From contig NZ_NJFZ01000009.1 in assembly GCF_002270355.1 (NCBI RefSeq), positions 372,001-436,000 of the forward strand: 64,000 bases of DNA, given 5' to 3'. The DNA is from Flectobacillus sp. BAB-3569 (lineage in GTDB: Bacteria; Bacteroidota; Bacteroidia; Cytophagales; Spirosomataceae). Positions 1 to 10,076 of this stretch are shown piece by piece; positions within the stretch are counted from its first letter, which is position 1; every line of letters begins with the position of its first letter. The notes beneath the pieces were generated by a model that had not been told where the DNA came from, made no database searches, and was given only the letters and a program-made list of their open reading frames with translations. A program made the translations under genes and the position numbers.

Positions 1-826
1 TATCTTTTTCACTCTTCTGATTGACAAAATCTTTTCCGATAATGAAAAATCTTGTTCTATTTTGAGAGGAATCTTGAATATTGTCAAACAAGATAGGAAC
101 ATCAAACAATTTGGCTGCGATATGCGAACAAACTGCGGCAGATTGCTCATCTTGAGAAGCTAATTTGGCAGCTTTGGAAGTCGAATCTACTTGTACAAAA
201 AACTCTTCATCCTTACCATTGAAATATTCATTTAAGAATTTTTCACATTGCCCAAAAGCGATGTCTTTTGAATAAATTCGTTTGATATCCGATAATTTTT
301 CAGATTTGGTAGCAAACGTAAAGTGAACAGGAATAACCACTTCTGCTACAATTTTCAAATCTGTTTCGTTTAGCAAATCAATCGTCTCTTTTACAATACC
401 TTCCAAATTGTTTTCGATAGGGACAACACCAAATCTTGCACGACCTGTATCAACACTTTCAAAAACTGAACGAATGCTTGGCAAAGGTAAGTAATCGCTC
501 ATAGCACCAAAACGACTTTCGGCTGCTTGGTGAGTAAAGCTACCCTCAGGACCCAAATAGGCAATACGTTCTGGCAGTTCAAGATTACGAGATACTGCAA
601 AAATTTCAAGGTAAATAGCCTCAATCGCAGGTCGTGTCAATAAGCCTTGGCTCATTTCTGCAAGACGGTCGATGATTTGCTTCTCACGCTCAGGACGATA
701 AATAACAGTCTGAGTCGTTTTTTTAAGCTCTCCAACATGCTTAACAACTTCCATACGCTTGTTGAGTATCTCAAGCATTTCATTGTCAAGCTCATCAATT
801 TGTTGTCGTAATTGTTCTAGGGTCAT
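1..826 (-). CDS. pheA: Bifunctional chorismate mutase / prephenate dehydratase, 3' end outside window
   Basis: Converts chorismate to prephenate and prephenate to phenylpyruvate in cytoplasmic phenylalanine synthesis. The visible 275 residues begin MTLEQLRQQIDELD, a typical AroQ chorismate mutase helix, and this domain runs to about residue 85. The prephenate dehydratase domain follows, with LGPEGSFTHQAA near residue 90 and the substrate-binding KTRFFIIG near residue 260. The C-terminal ACT regulatory domain, normally about 80 residues that sense phenylalanine, would lie beyond the left edge. The ATG at 826 is chosen because the mutase domain starts there. It lies downstream of parE on the same strand with a hairpin between them. 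Confidence 0.93.
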   Translation of the reverse strand, partial: MTLEQLRQQIDELDNEMLEILNKRMEVVKHVGELKKTTQTVIYRPEREKQIIDRLAEMSQGLLTRPAIEAIYLEIFAVSRNLELPERIAYLGPEGSFTHQAAESRFGAMSDYLPLPSIRSVFESVDTGRARFGVVPIENNLEGIVKETIDLLNETDLKIVAEVVIPVHFTFATKSEKLSDIKRIYSKDIAFGQCEKFLNEYFNGKDEEFFVQVDSTSKAAKLASQDEQSAAVCSHIAAKLFDVPILFDNIQDSSQNRTRFFIIGKDFVNQKSEKD

Positions 827-878
827 ATTATGGTTAACAGGATATTTCTGCTAGCGAACAGGAAGAGGAATACTTGAT

Positions 879-908
879 TAAGGGCTCACAAAGACTATTG
901 AGCCCTTA
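879..908 (-). terminator. Hairpin between parE and pheA
   Basis: A perfect 10-bp inverted repeat (TAAGGGCTCA at 879-888, TGAGCCCTTA at 899-908) begins 9 bases after the parE stop. There is no U tract on the minus strand, so it may be an attenuating or RNA-stabilising stem rather than a full terminator. Confidence 0.5.
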
Positions 909-916
909 GTAATATC

Positions 917-2794
917 TTATGCTGCTGCTTCGGCAGGGTCTTTTTCAATAATGAGATTGTCGATAATAAACCTCTGACGGTCAGGGGTATTTTTACCCAT
1001 GAAATAAGTCAAAATTTTAGGGATGGTTGTATCCTTTTCTAAAATGACAGGTTCTAAACGAATATTATCGCCTATAAATTTACCAAATTCTTCTGGAGAA
1101 ATCTCACCTAAACCTTTGAAACGTGTAATTTCTGGTTTTGGACCCAATTTTTGAATAGCATTGAGACGCTCTTCATCGGAATAGCAATAGATGGTTTCCT
1201 TTTTATTTCTAACACGGAACAATGGTGTTTCCAAAATATAAAGGTGACCATTTCTTACTAAATCTGGGAAAAATTGTAAGAAGAATGTCATCATCAACAA
1301 ACGGATGTGCATACCATCTACGTCGGCATCAGTTGCAATAATGATTTTGTTATAACGAAGACCTTCCAAGCCATCTTCAATATTTAAGGCATGTTGGAGT
1401 AGGTTAAATTCTTCGTTTTCATAAACAATCTTTTTGGTCAAACCAAAACAGTTGAGAGGTTTCCCTCTTAAGCTAAATACAGCTTGCGTTTGAACGTTTC
1501 TTGATTTGGTAATTGAGCCACTTGCCGAGTCACCTTCGGTAATGAAAAGCATCGAATCGTAACGATTATCAGACTTTTCGTTAGATAAATGCACACGACA
1601 ATCACGAAGTTTTTTGTTGTGCAAATTGGCTTTTTTAGCACGCTCGTTCGCCAATTTTTTGATACCTGCAATATCTTTACGCTCACGCTCAGATTGTTCA
1701 ATACGTTTTTTAAGCGCCTCGGCAGTAGTTGGATTTTTGTGCAAAAAGTTATCCAACTCAGTTTTGATGAAATCTCCTACAAAACTTCTCACTGTCTGAG
1801 AGCTTGAATCAGGGGACATAGTGATTGACCCTAATTTGGTTTTTGTTTGAGATTCAAAAACTGGTTCTTGAACACGAACAGCTACTGCGGCAACAATACT
1901 GGCACGGATATCCTCAGGTGCGTAATCTTTTTTGTAAAAATCACGTACTGTTCTAACAACTGCTTCACGAAAAGCTTGCAAGTGAGTACCTCCTTGTGTG
2001 GTATTCTGACCATTTACGAACGAATAATACTCTTCGCCATATTGGTTGCCATGCGTCATCGCAATTTCGATATCATTACCTTTTAGGTGAATAATAGGAT
2101 AGCGATTTTCTTCTTCGTTGGTTTTTTTACTTAATAAATCAAAAAGACCTTTCTGAGAAAAATACTTTTGTCCATTGAAATTGATAGACAAACCCGCATT
2201 CAAGTAAGCATAATTCCAGAAAAGATTATCTAAATATTGAGGGATAAAATGGTAATTTTTGAAAATAGTATTATCGGGTTCAAAAATTGTTTGCGTACCA
2301 TTTTTGGCGTTACTTTCTGGTTCGCCATCCGACTCAGCAAGCATTTCTCCCTTGCTAAACTCAGCCCATTTTGTTTTGCCTTCACGAAAGGACTGTACTC
2401 TAAAGAAACTTGATAACGCGTTGGTAGCTTTGGTACCAACCCCATTTAGACCTACGGACTTTTGGAAAGCCCCCGAATCATATTTACCTCCCGTATTGAT
2501 TTTTGATACACAGTCGATTACTTTACCTAGTGGAATACCACGTCCATAATCACGTACCTCTACACGGTGGTCTGAAATTTTCACATCGATGGCTTTTCCA
2601 TGTCCCATCATGTGCTCATCGATAGAGTTATCGACGATTTCTTTTACTAATACATATATCCCATCGTCGGACGAAGAACCGTCGCCGAGCTTACCAATAT
2701 ACATACCAGGACGAAGGCGGATATGTTCTTTCCAATCTAGTGACCGAATACTATCTTCGGTATATTGAACCTCATTATTTGGCGTTGTTGACAT
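917..2794 (-). CDS. parE: DNA topoisomerase IV subunit B
   Basis: ATPase subunit of topoisomerase IV, which decatenates replicated chromosomes together with ParC. Length is 625 residues, usual for Bacteroidota ParE. The GHKL ATPase domain shows [10 protein letters not shown] (Mg-binding Asn), DYGRGIP and [15 protein letters not shown] in the first 130 residues. The TOPRIM domain shows [10 protein letters not shown] and [10 protein letters not shown], and RFKGLGEI lies near the C-terminus. The stretch [20 protein letters not shown] is of the ParE rather than the GyrB type. The parC gene is not visible in the window. Confidence 0.93.
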   Translation of the reverse strand: MSTTPNNEVQYTEDSIRSLDWKEHIRLRPGMYIGKLGDGSSSDDGIYVLVKEIVDNSIDEHMMGHGKAIDVKISDHRVEVRDYGRGIPLGKVIDCVSKINTGGKYDSGAFQKSVGLNGVGTKATNALSSFFRVQSFREGKTKWAEFSKGEMLAESDGEPESNAKNGTQTIFEPDNTIFKNYHFIPQYLDNLFWNYAYLNAGLSINFNGQKYFSQKGLFDLLSKKTNEEENRYPIIHLKGNDIEIAMTHGNQYGEEYYSFVNGQNTTQGGTHLQAFREAVVRTVRDFYKKDYAPEDIRASIVAAVAVRVQEPVFESQTKTKLGSITMSPDSSSQTVRSFVGDFIKTELDNFLHKNPTTAEALKKRIEQSERERKDIAGIKKLANERAKKANLHNKKLRDCRVHLSNEKSDNRYDSMLFITEGDSASGSITKSRNVQTQAVFSLRGKPLNCFGLTKKIVYENEEFNLLQHALNIEDGLEGLRYNKIIIATDADVDGMHIRLLMMTFFLQFFPDLVRNGHLYILETPLFRVRNKKETIYCYSDEERLNAIQKLGPKPEITRFKGLGEISPEEFGKFIGDNIRLEPVILEKDTTIPKILTYFMGKNTPDRQRFIIDNLIIEKDPAEAAA

Positions 2795-2999
2795 ACTGCT
2801 AGAGAAAGAAGGATTTATTGATGTTTCATCAAAACAAGTTAAAAAATTACTTATTGACTATATTTTTGAGTTGAAAAGTAATTGAGATGACTCAAAAATA
2901 TAGTTTTGGATTAAGAAGTTAGCAAATCTACAAAAAAGCATTAAAAATCGTAAGTGTACATTAATTTAATTGTCCACTCCCTAATTAATCTGTGTAAGA

Positions 3000-3033
3000 T
3001 TGTCGAGATTTAGCCAAAAGTTCATTTACTTTG
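3000..3033 (+). promoter_or_regulatory. Candidate promoter of the polysaccharide locus
   Basis: The 337-base gap 2795-3131 separates the divergent parE and SLBB genes. On the plus strand a TTG (3000-3002) precedes TTACTTTG (3026-3033), close to the Bacteroidota -33/-7 pattern TTG and TAnnTTTG, although the -7 box is one base short of consensus. It would leave a leader of about 90 bases before 3132. I see no other gene or clear element in the gap. Confidence 0.35.
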
Positions 3034-3131
3034 CAATTTAATTCAAACTTATCTTATAATAAAAGTACCGTTTTTTGGATTATTTTTGAAAAAATCCTTC
3101 TCAAATCAACCCAAGGACAAAATTAAAAATC

Positions 3132-5666
3132 ATGTTGAAACTCAAAAAACCAAGCAATCTTGTTTTGAAGGCTATAAAATCACGTCATTCATTCATGTCT
3201 GCAGTTAACTTACGCTCTATATCTTTATTAGTGGTTGCTTTATGGAGTTTGAATTCTTTCGCACAAATACAAGGTATTCCTGCAAACTTTACGCTTCCTA
3301 CACCAATGACGCGTCCTACAACTACAACGAATACAGGAGTAAAAAGTACTGGTTCACGCAAGGTTTCAGAAATCGCTGGAGAGAAAAGCGATTTAGATTC
3401 TTTGAAGAAACAGAAAACTGCGAATTTAAGTACAGCTGATTCATCTACAGCTGCCTTAAGAAAGAAGATTTTTGGATATAGTATTTTCAATAACTCTAAA
3501 ATTACATTTGATTCATATGCTCGTATGGCAACTCCCAAAAATTATATTTTGGGTCCCGACGACGAGATTATTATCGATATCAATGGTTACTCCGAGAATC
3601 ACTACACGTTACCAGTAACGCCAGATGGTAATATTAAGATAGACCGTGTTGGAAATGTTTTCGTGAGTGGGTTGACTATTGAAGAAGCAAAAAAGAGAAT
3701 CATTAACCGCCTTTCGCAGATTTATGTTGGATTAAAGGCATCAGGTACTACATCTGCTAATACAACAGCTACTGTTTCTCTTGGAAATATTAGAACAATT
3801 AGAGTTACAGTTATAGGTGAGGTCATTGCACCGGGTACTTACGCTGTATCATCATTAGCCAAAGTATTTAATGTACTTTATCAGGCTGGAGGACCTAACG
3901 AAAATGGTACATTCCGTGAGATTAAAGTAATTAGAGGTAAAAAACTCGTTGCTCGTGTAGACTTATATGATCTATTGACTACTGGAAATTTACGTCAAGA
4001 TATAGCATTACAAGACCAAGATATTATTCAGGTTACGCCATATAAGTCTCGTATCGAGATTGCAGGTAGAGTTAAGAAACCTGCAATATTTGAGGTTCTT
4101 CCCAACGAAAATCTTGATATGATTATCAATGAATATGCTGGGGGATACCTGCCAGATGCTTACAAAAGTGTCCTAAAAATAGAGAGATTTACAGATAAAG
4201 AGAGAAAATTGGTTGATTTAAATGGAGACTTGCTAACTTCATTTTTCCCAAAGTCAGGGGATTTTATTACTGTAGATCAAATTTTGATGGATAGATATGA
4301 AAATGTCGTAAAGTTAAATGGTGCCGTATTTCGTCCAGGACGCTATTCTTTGAGCGATAACTCATCTTTGTCTAGACTCATTCTACGTGCAGCAGGCTTT
4401 AAAGAAGATGCTTTCTTAGATAGAATTTTAATTGTTAGATTGAAAAGTGATTTAACAAAGGAAAATATTGCAGTCAATTATAAGGATATTCTTTCAGGAG
4501 CCGCACCAGATGTACCTTTGAAAAGAGAGGATGAAATTACTGTTTATTCTAGCTTGGAAATGATGGAGAACTACACTGTGCGTATCCAAGGTGAAATTAA
4601 ACTGACATCAATGGATGGTTTTGCTGAAAAAACTCCAACTGGTTCGACATCACTGGGTGTATTGCCAAATAGTGGTGGCGAAACACCTTCTGTTGGAACG
4701 TATCCTTATGTAAAGAACATGACTGTTGAGGATTTGGTAATAAAAGCAGGTGGTTTAAAAGAATCTGCTGCTACTGGAAGAATTGAGGTAATTCGTAGAA
4801 AGAAAAATATTGGACAAGATGATCCGTCTAAAATTACGCCTACGATTGGTGAAAAATTCCAATTCTCTATCAATCCAGATTTATCAATGAGTCCGTCGGC
4901 ATCGAAGTTTGTTTTGGAGCCATTTGACGAAGTATTTGTTCGTTCTTCGCCAAATTATGAGCGCCAACAATTTATATCTGTTGATGGACAAGTCATTTTC
5001 CCAGGTGTTTATGCTTTGGAAAGAAAAGACGAGAAGTTGCTTGATGTAATCAAGCGTGCAGGCGGATTGAATGCACAAGCATATCCAGCAGGAGCAACCT
5101 TAATCAGAAAAGTAAAATTGACAGATCAAGAGGTTGAGCGTAAAAGCAGACAAATTCAGGATTTGAGTGATAATAATTCTGAAACATCTGTGAAAGTTGA
5201 GCCAATCAAGCAAATTTATGAGGAATCAATCGGAATTGATTTGGTTGATGTATTAGAAAATGAAAATTCAAAATCTAATATGTTACTCCAAGACGGTGAT
5301 ATTCTTCGTATTCCTAAAGAGCCACAAACAGTAAGAATGCAAGGTGAAGTATTATATCCAACTTCTACAAGATTCATTGAAGGAGCTTCTTTCAAACACT
5401 ATATTTCGGAGTCAGGTGGGTTTACCTCGCTTTCATCTCGCAAACGTTCGTATGTTATTTATGCAAATGGGTCTGTAGACCGTACTCGTAAGTTATTAGG
5501 ATTAGTAAATGTTTATCCAAAAATTAATCCAGGGTCTGAAATTGTTGTTCCTCGACTGAATCAGAAGCAAATGGCTTCACAGCAAGTTCTTGGTATTATT
5601 ACAACAATCACGGCATCACTTACGGGTATAGGCACGATTATCGCCTTAATGCGTGCAATTCAATAA
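3132..5666 (+). CDS. Polysaccharide export SLBB-domain protein (Wza-like)
   Basis: Probable outer-membrane or periplasmic channel component for surface polysaccharide export. The 844 residues are about twice the length of E. coli Wza, as is common in Bacteroidota. A signal peptide ends near SLNSFAQ. The poly-export domain carries YILGPDDEIIIDINGYSE near residue 140, followed by several SLBB repeats recognisable by VTVIGEVIAPGTYAV, IEIAGRVKKPAIFEV, VKLNGAVFRPGRYSL, ISVDGQVIFPGVYAL and VRMQGEVLYPTSTRF. A C-terminal hydrophobic segment (VLGIITTITASLTGIGTIIA) could anchor it. An alternative start at 3195 (MSAVNLRSISLL) would give a more ordinary signal peptide. The Wzz-like gene follows after 31 bases. 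Confidence 0.88.
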   Translation: MLKLKKPSNLVLKAIKSRHSFMSAVNLRSISLLVVALWSLNSFAQIQGIPANFTLPTPMTRPTTTTNTGVKSTGSRKVSEIAGEKSDLDSLKKQKTANLSTADSSTAALRKKIFGYSIFNNSKITFDSYARMATPKNYILGPDDEIIIDINGYSENHYTLPVTPDGNIKIDRVGNVFVSGLTIEEAKKRIINRLSQIYVGLKASGTTSANTTATVSLGNIRTIRVTVIGEVIAPGTYAVSSLAKVFNVLYQAGGPNENGTFREIKVIRGKKLVARVDLYDLLTTGNLRQDIALQDQDIIQVTPYKSRIEIAGRVKKPAIFEVLPNENLDMIINEYAGGYLPDAYKSVLKIERFTDKERKLVDLNGDLLTSFFPKSGDFITVDQILMDRYENVVKLNGAVFRPGRYSLSDNSSLSRLILRAAGFKEDAFLDRILIVRLKSDLTKENIAVNYKDILSGAAPDVPLKREDEITVYSSLEMMENYTVRIQGEIKLTSMDGFAEKTPTGSTSLGVLPNSGGETPSVGTYPYVKNMTVEDLVIKAGGLKESAATGRIEVIRRKKNIGQDDPSKITPTIGEKFQFSINPDLSMSPSASKFVLEPFDEVFVRSSPNYERQQFISVDGQVIFPGVYALERKDEKLLDVIKRAGGLNAQAYPAGATLIRKVKLTDQEVERKSRQIQDLSDNNSETSVKVEPIKQIYEESIGIDLVDVLENENSKSNMLLQDGDILRIPKEPQTVRMQGEVLYPTSTRFIEGASFKHYISESGGFTSLSSRKRSYVIYANGSVDRTRKLLGLVNVYPKINPGSEIVVPRLNQKQMASQQVLGIITTITASLTGIGTIIALMRAIQ

Positions 5667-5697
5667 TATAAAATCTAGCATTTATTAATTTAGACTC

Positions 5698-6785
5698 ATG
5701 TCTCAGACTCAAAATACATTACCAGAAGATCAATTTTCTTTTGAAGATATAGTAAAAAAAGTCATTGCATTTAAAGACTTAGTCGTTGCAAATTGGAAGT
5801 TAATAGCAGCATTGACAATATTTGGCGTAATTACAGGATATTTAGTAGATATCCTTACCAAAAACCGAAAACATACACTTCCAAAATTGTTTTCAATATG
5901 GACAATGGTAGCTCAGCAGGAGGAGGAGGACTATCAGATTTGGCAAGTGCTTTTGGTCTTGGTGGTGGAGGTGGTGCTGCTAGTAGCGGTTTGTTTAGTG
6001 GCGAAAATTTCTTAGAGCTATTAAAAACTAAAAACATTTACAATAGAGCGCTATTGACTCCTGTAGATGTAAATGGCAAAAAAGTAATTTTCGGAAACTT
6101 ACTAATTGAGAAAAGTGGAGCGTTGGATGATGAATGGGAAGATGATGAAGAGATGAAAACCTTTAGATTCAAGCATTCAGATTATGAAAAACTGACGCCG
6201 AAAGAGAGATCAAGAGTTCGAATGTTGCAATCGTTTTTAGAGCCATTGACTTCAATTGCCAACGAAAATAAGAAATCATCGTTGATGACTTTGGCTGCTA
6301 CGACACGTAATGATACTTTGTCTCATATCTGGACAAACCTATTTTTGAAAACGGTGACTGATTTTTACATAGAAACAAAAACGAAGAAAACACGCGAGTT
6401 ACTAGGTATCATGGAACGCCGTGTTGATTCCTTGAAAAGTCAGTTATATGGTACTCAAAGAAGATATGCTCAGGTTGTTGACCAAAATCAGCAAGTGATT
6501 ATGCAGCAAGGAATGATTGAACAGCAGAGATTAAGTACTAATTCTGCACAATTGCAAGGTATGTATCAAGAAGCTGTTAGAAATCTTGATAACTTGAGGT
6601 TCTCTATGGTGAAAGAATCTCCATTGTTTACAAGAATAGATGATTCAGAATTGCCTATTGGTGCCGATATTACCCTTAAAGGAAAAGGAATTAAACTCGG
6701 TGGAACCATTGGATTAATATTAGCGCTATTATTTGTTGCTGGTCGCGACGTAGTTAAAAAGTTAAAGGATAAGAAAAATAAATAG
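5698..6785 (+). pseudogene. Chain-length determinant (Wzz/PCP-like) protein, split by a frameshift
   Basis: Inner-membrane polysaccharide co-polymerase likely to set chain length. The first reading frame starts at ATG 5698 and contains the N-terminal membrane helix (LIAALTIFGVITGYLVDIL). At 5860-5864 an AAAAA run puts the gene out of frame. With one extra A the protein reads ILTKKPKTYTSKIVFNMDNG and continues to 6785, giving about 362 residues. The periplasmic part has a glycine-rich stretch (SDLASAFGLGGGGG) and a coiled-coil-like region near residues 235-300, then a second membrane helix (LGGTIGLILALLFVAG) with a basic tail, the normal Wzz layout. It sits 11 bases before the ABC permease gene. 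I favour a sequencing error or recent indel over a true loss of function, because the downstream frame is otherwise intact. Confidence 0.8.
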
Positions 6786-6796
6786 TTAATTAGACA

Positions 6797-7624
6797 ATGC
6801 AAGAAACAGTCATTGAGGCAGGAAGGTCTGAAAAGCATTATTGGGCTGACATAATTAGATTTAGAGAATTGCTATGGATTTTAGCTGTTCGAGATATAAC
6901 AGTTCGTTATAAACAAACGATGATTGGTGTAGCCTGGGCAGTTGTCAGGCCAATCATGACGGTATTGGTGTTTGTATTTGCTTTTCATAAGGTTGCCAAA
7001 ATTGAGGATACCTCTGGTGTTGATTTTAAAATCATCGTTTTCACTGGAGTAATTTTTTGGAACTTCTTTGCTTCTGCTTTTCAGCAGGTGAGTAATAGTA
7101 TTACTGGTAATGCCAACCTCGTATCGAAGGTTTACTTTCCTCGATTGTTGATGCCTTTGAGCTCGGTGGCAGTGCCTTTGTTAGACTTTTTTGTAGGTTT
7201 TATAGTATTAGTTCCTTTCTTAATATACAGCGGTATTTCGGTAGACTACCATTTGCTGTTTGTACCAGTATTTCTATTTTTTGCTTTCATGGCTGCATTA
7301 AGTTTAGGGATTATTTTTGCTTCTCTTAATGTGCAATACCGTGACTTTCAGCAAATTGTTCCACTGATTGTTCAATACGGATTCTTTATTTGTCCTGTTG
7401 CGTATTCTACTTCTTCTATAAAAGAATTATCTTGGTATCCTTTTTATACTTGGTTGAATCCATTGGCTGGTATTATTGAGGGTTTCCGTTGGTGTTTGAT
7501 TCCAAACTATCCTTATTTTACATGGGATAGCTTTTTGCCAACCATTATTTTTGTTTGTCTAACCACAATTATTGCGATTATTTTCTTTAGAAAAAGAGAA
7601 AATTCGTTTGTTGATTACATTTAA
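6797..7624 (+). CDS. wzm: ABC-2 type polysaccharide export permease (Wzm-like)
   Basis: Membrane subunit of an ABC exporter that moves lipid-linked polysaccharide across the inner membrane. At 275 residues it matches the TagG/Wzm family. The N-terminal amphipathic part LLWILAVRDITVRYKQT and the following VAWAVVRPIMTVLVF are hallmarks of the family, and about six hydrophobic segments follow. The ATPase gene begins 14 bases downstream, so the pair is almost certainly one transporter. Combined with the upstream SLBB and Wzz-like genes, this suggests an ABC-dependent export route for the locus. Confidence 0.92.
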   Translation: MQETVIEAGRSEKHYWADIIRFRELLWILAVRDITVRYKQTMIGVAWAVVRPIMTVLVFVFAFHKVAKIEDTSGVDFKIIVFTGVIFWNFFASAFQQVSNSITGNANLVSKVYFPRLLMPLSSVAVPLLDFFVGFIVLVPFLIYSGISVDYHLLFVPVFLFFAFMAALSLGIIFASLNVQYRDFQQIVPLIVQYGFFICPVAYSTSSIKELSWYPFYTWLNPLAGIIEGFRWCLIPNYPYFTWDSFLPTIIFVCLTTIIAIIFFRKRENSFVDYI

Positions 7625-7638
7625 AATATTGAAGTAGA

Positions 7639-8895
7639 ATGACAGTTATTGAGGCACAAAACGTCAGTAAGCGATACATAATCGATCATAAAAAAGGTAA
7701 TGCTAAGTCGGATACCTTTCGTGAGGTGATTACAGATACGTTTAGAAATATGTTTACCAAAGGGGAAGAAGACGAAGTAGAACACGAAGACTTCTGGGCC
7801 CTGAAAGATGTAAGTTTTAAAATAGAGCAAGGAGATAGAGTTGGTGTAGTTGGCTCAAATGGTGCTGGTAAATCAACACTTTTGAAAGTGTTGAGTCGTA
7901 TTACTGAACCTACTCAAGGTAAAATTACCATCAAAGGTCGTGTTGCTAGCTTATTAGAGGTTGGTACAGGCTTTCATCCAGAGTTATCTGGTCGTGAAAA
8001 TATATTCTTGAACGGGGCGATTCTTGGTATGAAGCGTGACGAAATCAAGAAACATTTTGATGCAATCGTTGATTTTGCAGGTGTTGAAAAATTTCTTGAT
8101 ACTCCCGTAAAACGTTATTCATCAGGAATGTATGTGCGTTTAGGATTTGCAATTTCAGCACACCTAGAGCCAGAAATCATGATTGTTGATGAGGTTTTGG
8201 CTGTTGGAGATGCTGACTTTCAACGTAAATGTCTTGGCAAAATGAAGGACGCCTCAACTTCTGGGCGTACTATTCTATTTGTAAGCCATAACCTAACGGC
8301 AGTACAAGGTTTGTGTAATAAAGCCATGTATATGCAAAAGGGGCAATTGATTCAAATGGGTGAGACTAATCTTATTATGTCAAACTATTTGAGCCAAATA
8401 CAGAAAACAGATTTACAAGTAACCTACACTGATCAGAATGAAGCGCCGGGTAACGATCGTGTTCGTTTGAAAAGTGTCAAACTTGTTCCTAATTATTTGG
8501 ACAACCAAAACCATTTGGATGTTCGTACTTCCTTTAAAATACAAATTGAGTTTTGGAATTACTTGGATCAAGCTAATTTGAATATTAGTCTCCACGTAAA
8601 CTCTTTGACTGGTGAATGTATTTTTAACATTGGGACGCCTTCGATTAAATTCGAAAAGGGTATTATCTCTGCTGAATGCGAAATTCCTAGTGATTTCTTG
8701 AACGATGGTTCTTATTCACTTTCTTTCATGATTGTGAAAGATACTGCTTCTGTAGTATATAACTTTGAGGAGGCTTTGATCTTTGAAATAGAGGATTATC
8801 GTGAAGGAACAGTTTGGTATGGAAAATGGCCAGGATATGTACGTCCGAAAATTGAATTCCCAATTATGCAATTGGAATACGAAAACGCTATTTAA
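7639..8895 (+). CDS. wzt: Polysaccharide ABC transporter ATPase with glycan-binding C-terminal domain (Wzt-like)
   Basis: Energises export by the adjacent permease. The ABC domain has Walker A GSNGAGKS (residues 72-79), signature YSSGMYVRLGFA and Walker B EIMIVDEVLAVGD. An extension of about 160 residues from roughly residue 255 resembles the Wzt C-terminal beta-sandwich, which in known O-antigen systems recognises a modified chain end before export. Such modifications include methyl groups, and a methyltransferase gene lies in this same locus. The 418-residue length fits a two-domain Wzt rather than a simple TagH. Confidence 0.92.
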   Translation: MTVIEAQNVSKRYIIDHKKGNAKSDTFREVITDTFRNMFTKGEEDEVEHEDFWALKDVSFKIEQGDRVGVVGSNGAGKSTLLKVLSRITEPTQGKITIKGRVASLLEVGTGFHPELSGRENIFLNGAILGMKRDEIKKHFDAIVDFAGVEKFLDTPVKRYSSGMYVRLGFAISAHLEPEIMIVDEVLAVGDADFQRKCLGKMKDASTSGRTILFVSHNLTAVQGLCNKAMYMQKGQLIQMGETNLIMSNYLSQIQKTDLQVTYTDQNEAPGNDRVRLKSVKLVPNYLDNQNHLDVRTSFKIQIEFWNYLDQANLNISLHVNSLTGECIFNIGTPSIKFEKGIISAECEIPSDFLNDGSYSLSFMIVKDTASVVYNFEEALIFEIEDYREGTVWYGKWPGYVRPKIEFPIMQLEYENAI

Positions 8896-8976
8896 TGTTG
8901 AATTAAATAAAGCTTTCTGCTTTTTGCTAGAAAAGAGAAACTTCGAAATTTGAAACTTATATACAGATTACGCTAA

Positions 8977-10050
8977 ATGATTAATGTAACTAAAACATAT
9001 TTACCTCCTTATGAGGAATATGAAGCCTACCTAAAGGGTATTTGGGAGCGAAACCAACTCACAAACAATGGCCCCTTAGTGCGTGAATTAGAACAAAAAA
9101 TTAAGGATTATTTAGACGTAAAGCACTGCTTGTTTGTATCAAATGGTACTATTGCTATTCAGTTAGCACTCAAAGTATTAGGAGTAACCAAAGAAGTTAT
9201 TACTACACCATTTTCTTACTGTGCCACTTCTCACTCTGTTGTGTGGGAGGGATGTACTCCTGTTTTTGCAGATATCCTTAGTTCGGATTTGTGTATTGAC
9301 CCACAAAAAGTTGAAGCTGCAATTACTGAGAATACACAAGCAATTTTGGCTACTCACGTATATGGCAATCCATGTGACGTTTATGAGCTTCAAAAAATAG
9401 CGGATAAGCATAACATTAAGCTTATTTACGATGCAGCACATGCCTTTGGAGCCTCTGTAGACGATAAATCACTCCTTTCATTTGGCGATATTAGCACTTG
9501 TAGCTTCCATGCTACTAAGGTCTTTCACACGGTAGAGGGTGGAGCTGTGATTACTAATAATGATGAGTATGCTTGGCTTTTAGATAGATATAGAAGCTTT
9601 GGTCATATTGGTGACGATTATCTTACGATCGGTATTAATGGCAAGAATTCTGAGTTTCATGCAGCGATGGGTTTGGTAAACCTTCCTAAAGTACCAGAAA
9701 TTATCGCGGCTCGTAAGGCAATTTTCGATATTTATGATCAGGAATTAAACTGGGAGAAACTTGGGCGACCTGAACTTTCACTGAATACCGTGAAAAATTA
9801 TGCTTATTATCCTGTTTTCTTTGAATCTGAAGCCGCGTTGCTGAAGGTAAGAGATGCTTTGTCTGAAAATCAGATTATGCCTCGTCGATACTTTTATCCA
9901 TCCTTGAGTACGCTCAAATTCGTGACAGAGGAAAGTACTTGCCCTATCTCCGATGATTTTGCTTTGAGAGCTTTGGCTTTGCCTCTATATTTTGATTTGG
10001 CGCATGAGGATGTTTACAGAATTGCACGTATCGTAAACGAAAATCTCTAA
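8977..10050 (+). CDS. DegT/DnrJ/EryC1/StrS-family aminotransferase
   Basis: PLP-dependent sugar aminotransferase expected to make an amino sugar nucleotide for the exported glycan. The 357 residues show the SNGTIAIQLALKVLG cofactor-binding stretch near residue 55, YDAAHAFGA, and the Schiff-base lysine K181 in SFHATKVFHTVEGGA. The substrate is probably a 3-keto or 4-keto dTDP- or UDP-sugar, but the sequence alone does not tell which. No sugar dehydratase is seen in the window, so the keto-sugar must be supplied by genes elsewhere. Confidence 0.9.
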   Translation: MINVTKTYLPPYEEYEAYLKGIWERNQLTNNGPLVRELEQKIKDYLDVKHCLFVSNGTIAIQLALKVLGVTKEVITTPFSYCATSHSVVWEGCTPVFADILSSDLCIDPQKVEAAITENTQAILATHVYGNPCDVYELQKIADKHNIKLIYDAAHAFGASVDDKSLLSFGDISTCSFHATKVFHTVEGGAVITNNDEYAWLLDRYRSFGHIGDDYLTIGINGKNSEFHAAMGLVNLPKVPEIIAARKAIFDIYDQELNWEKLGRPELSLNTVKNYAYYPVFFESEAALLKVRDALSENQIMPRRYFYPSLSTLKFVTEESTCPISDDFALRALALPLYFDLAHEDVYRIARIVNENL

Positions 10051-10076
10051 TACTTCTATTGACTAAAATTATTGAT

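Noticed and set aside
5860-5864. Programmed -1 frameshift in the wzz-like gene
   Set aside because: C-AAA-AAC is a weak slippery site, no stimulatory stem or upstream Shine-Dalgarno is seen, and two other genes show the same missing-A pattern.
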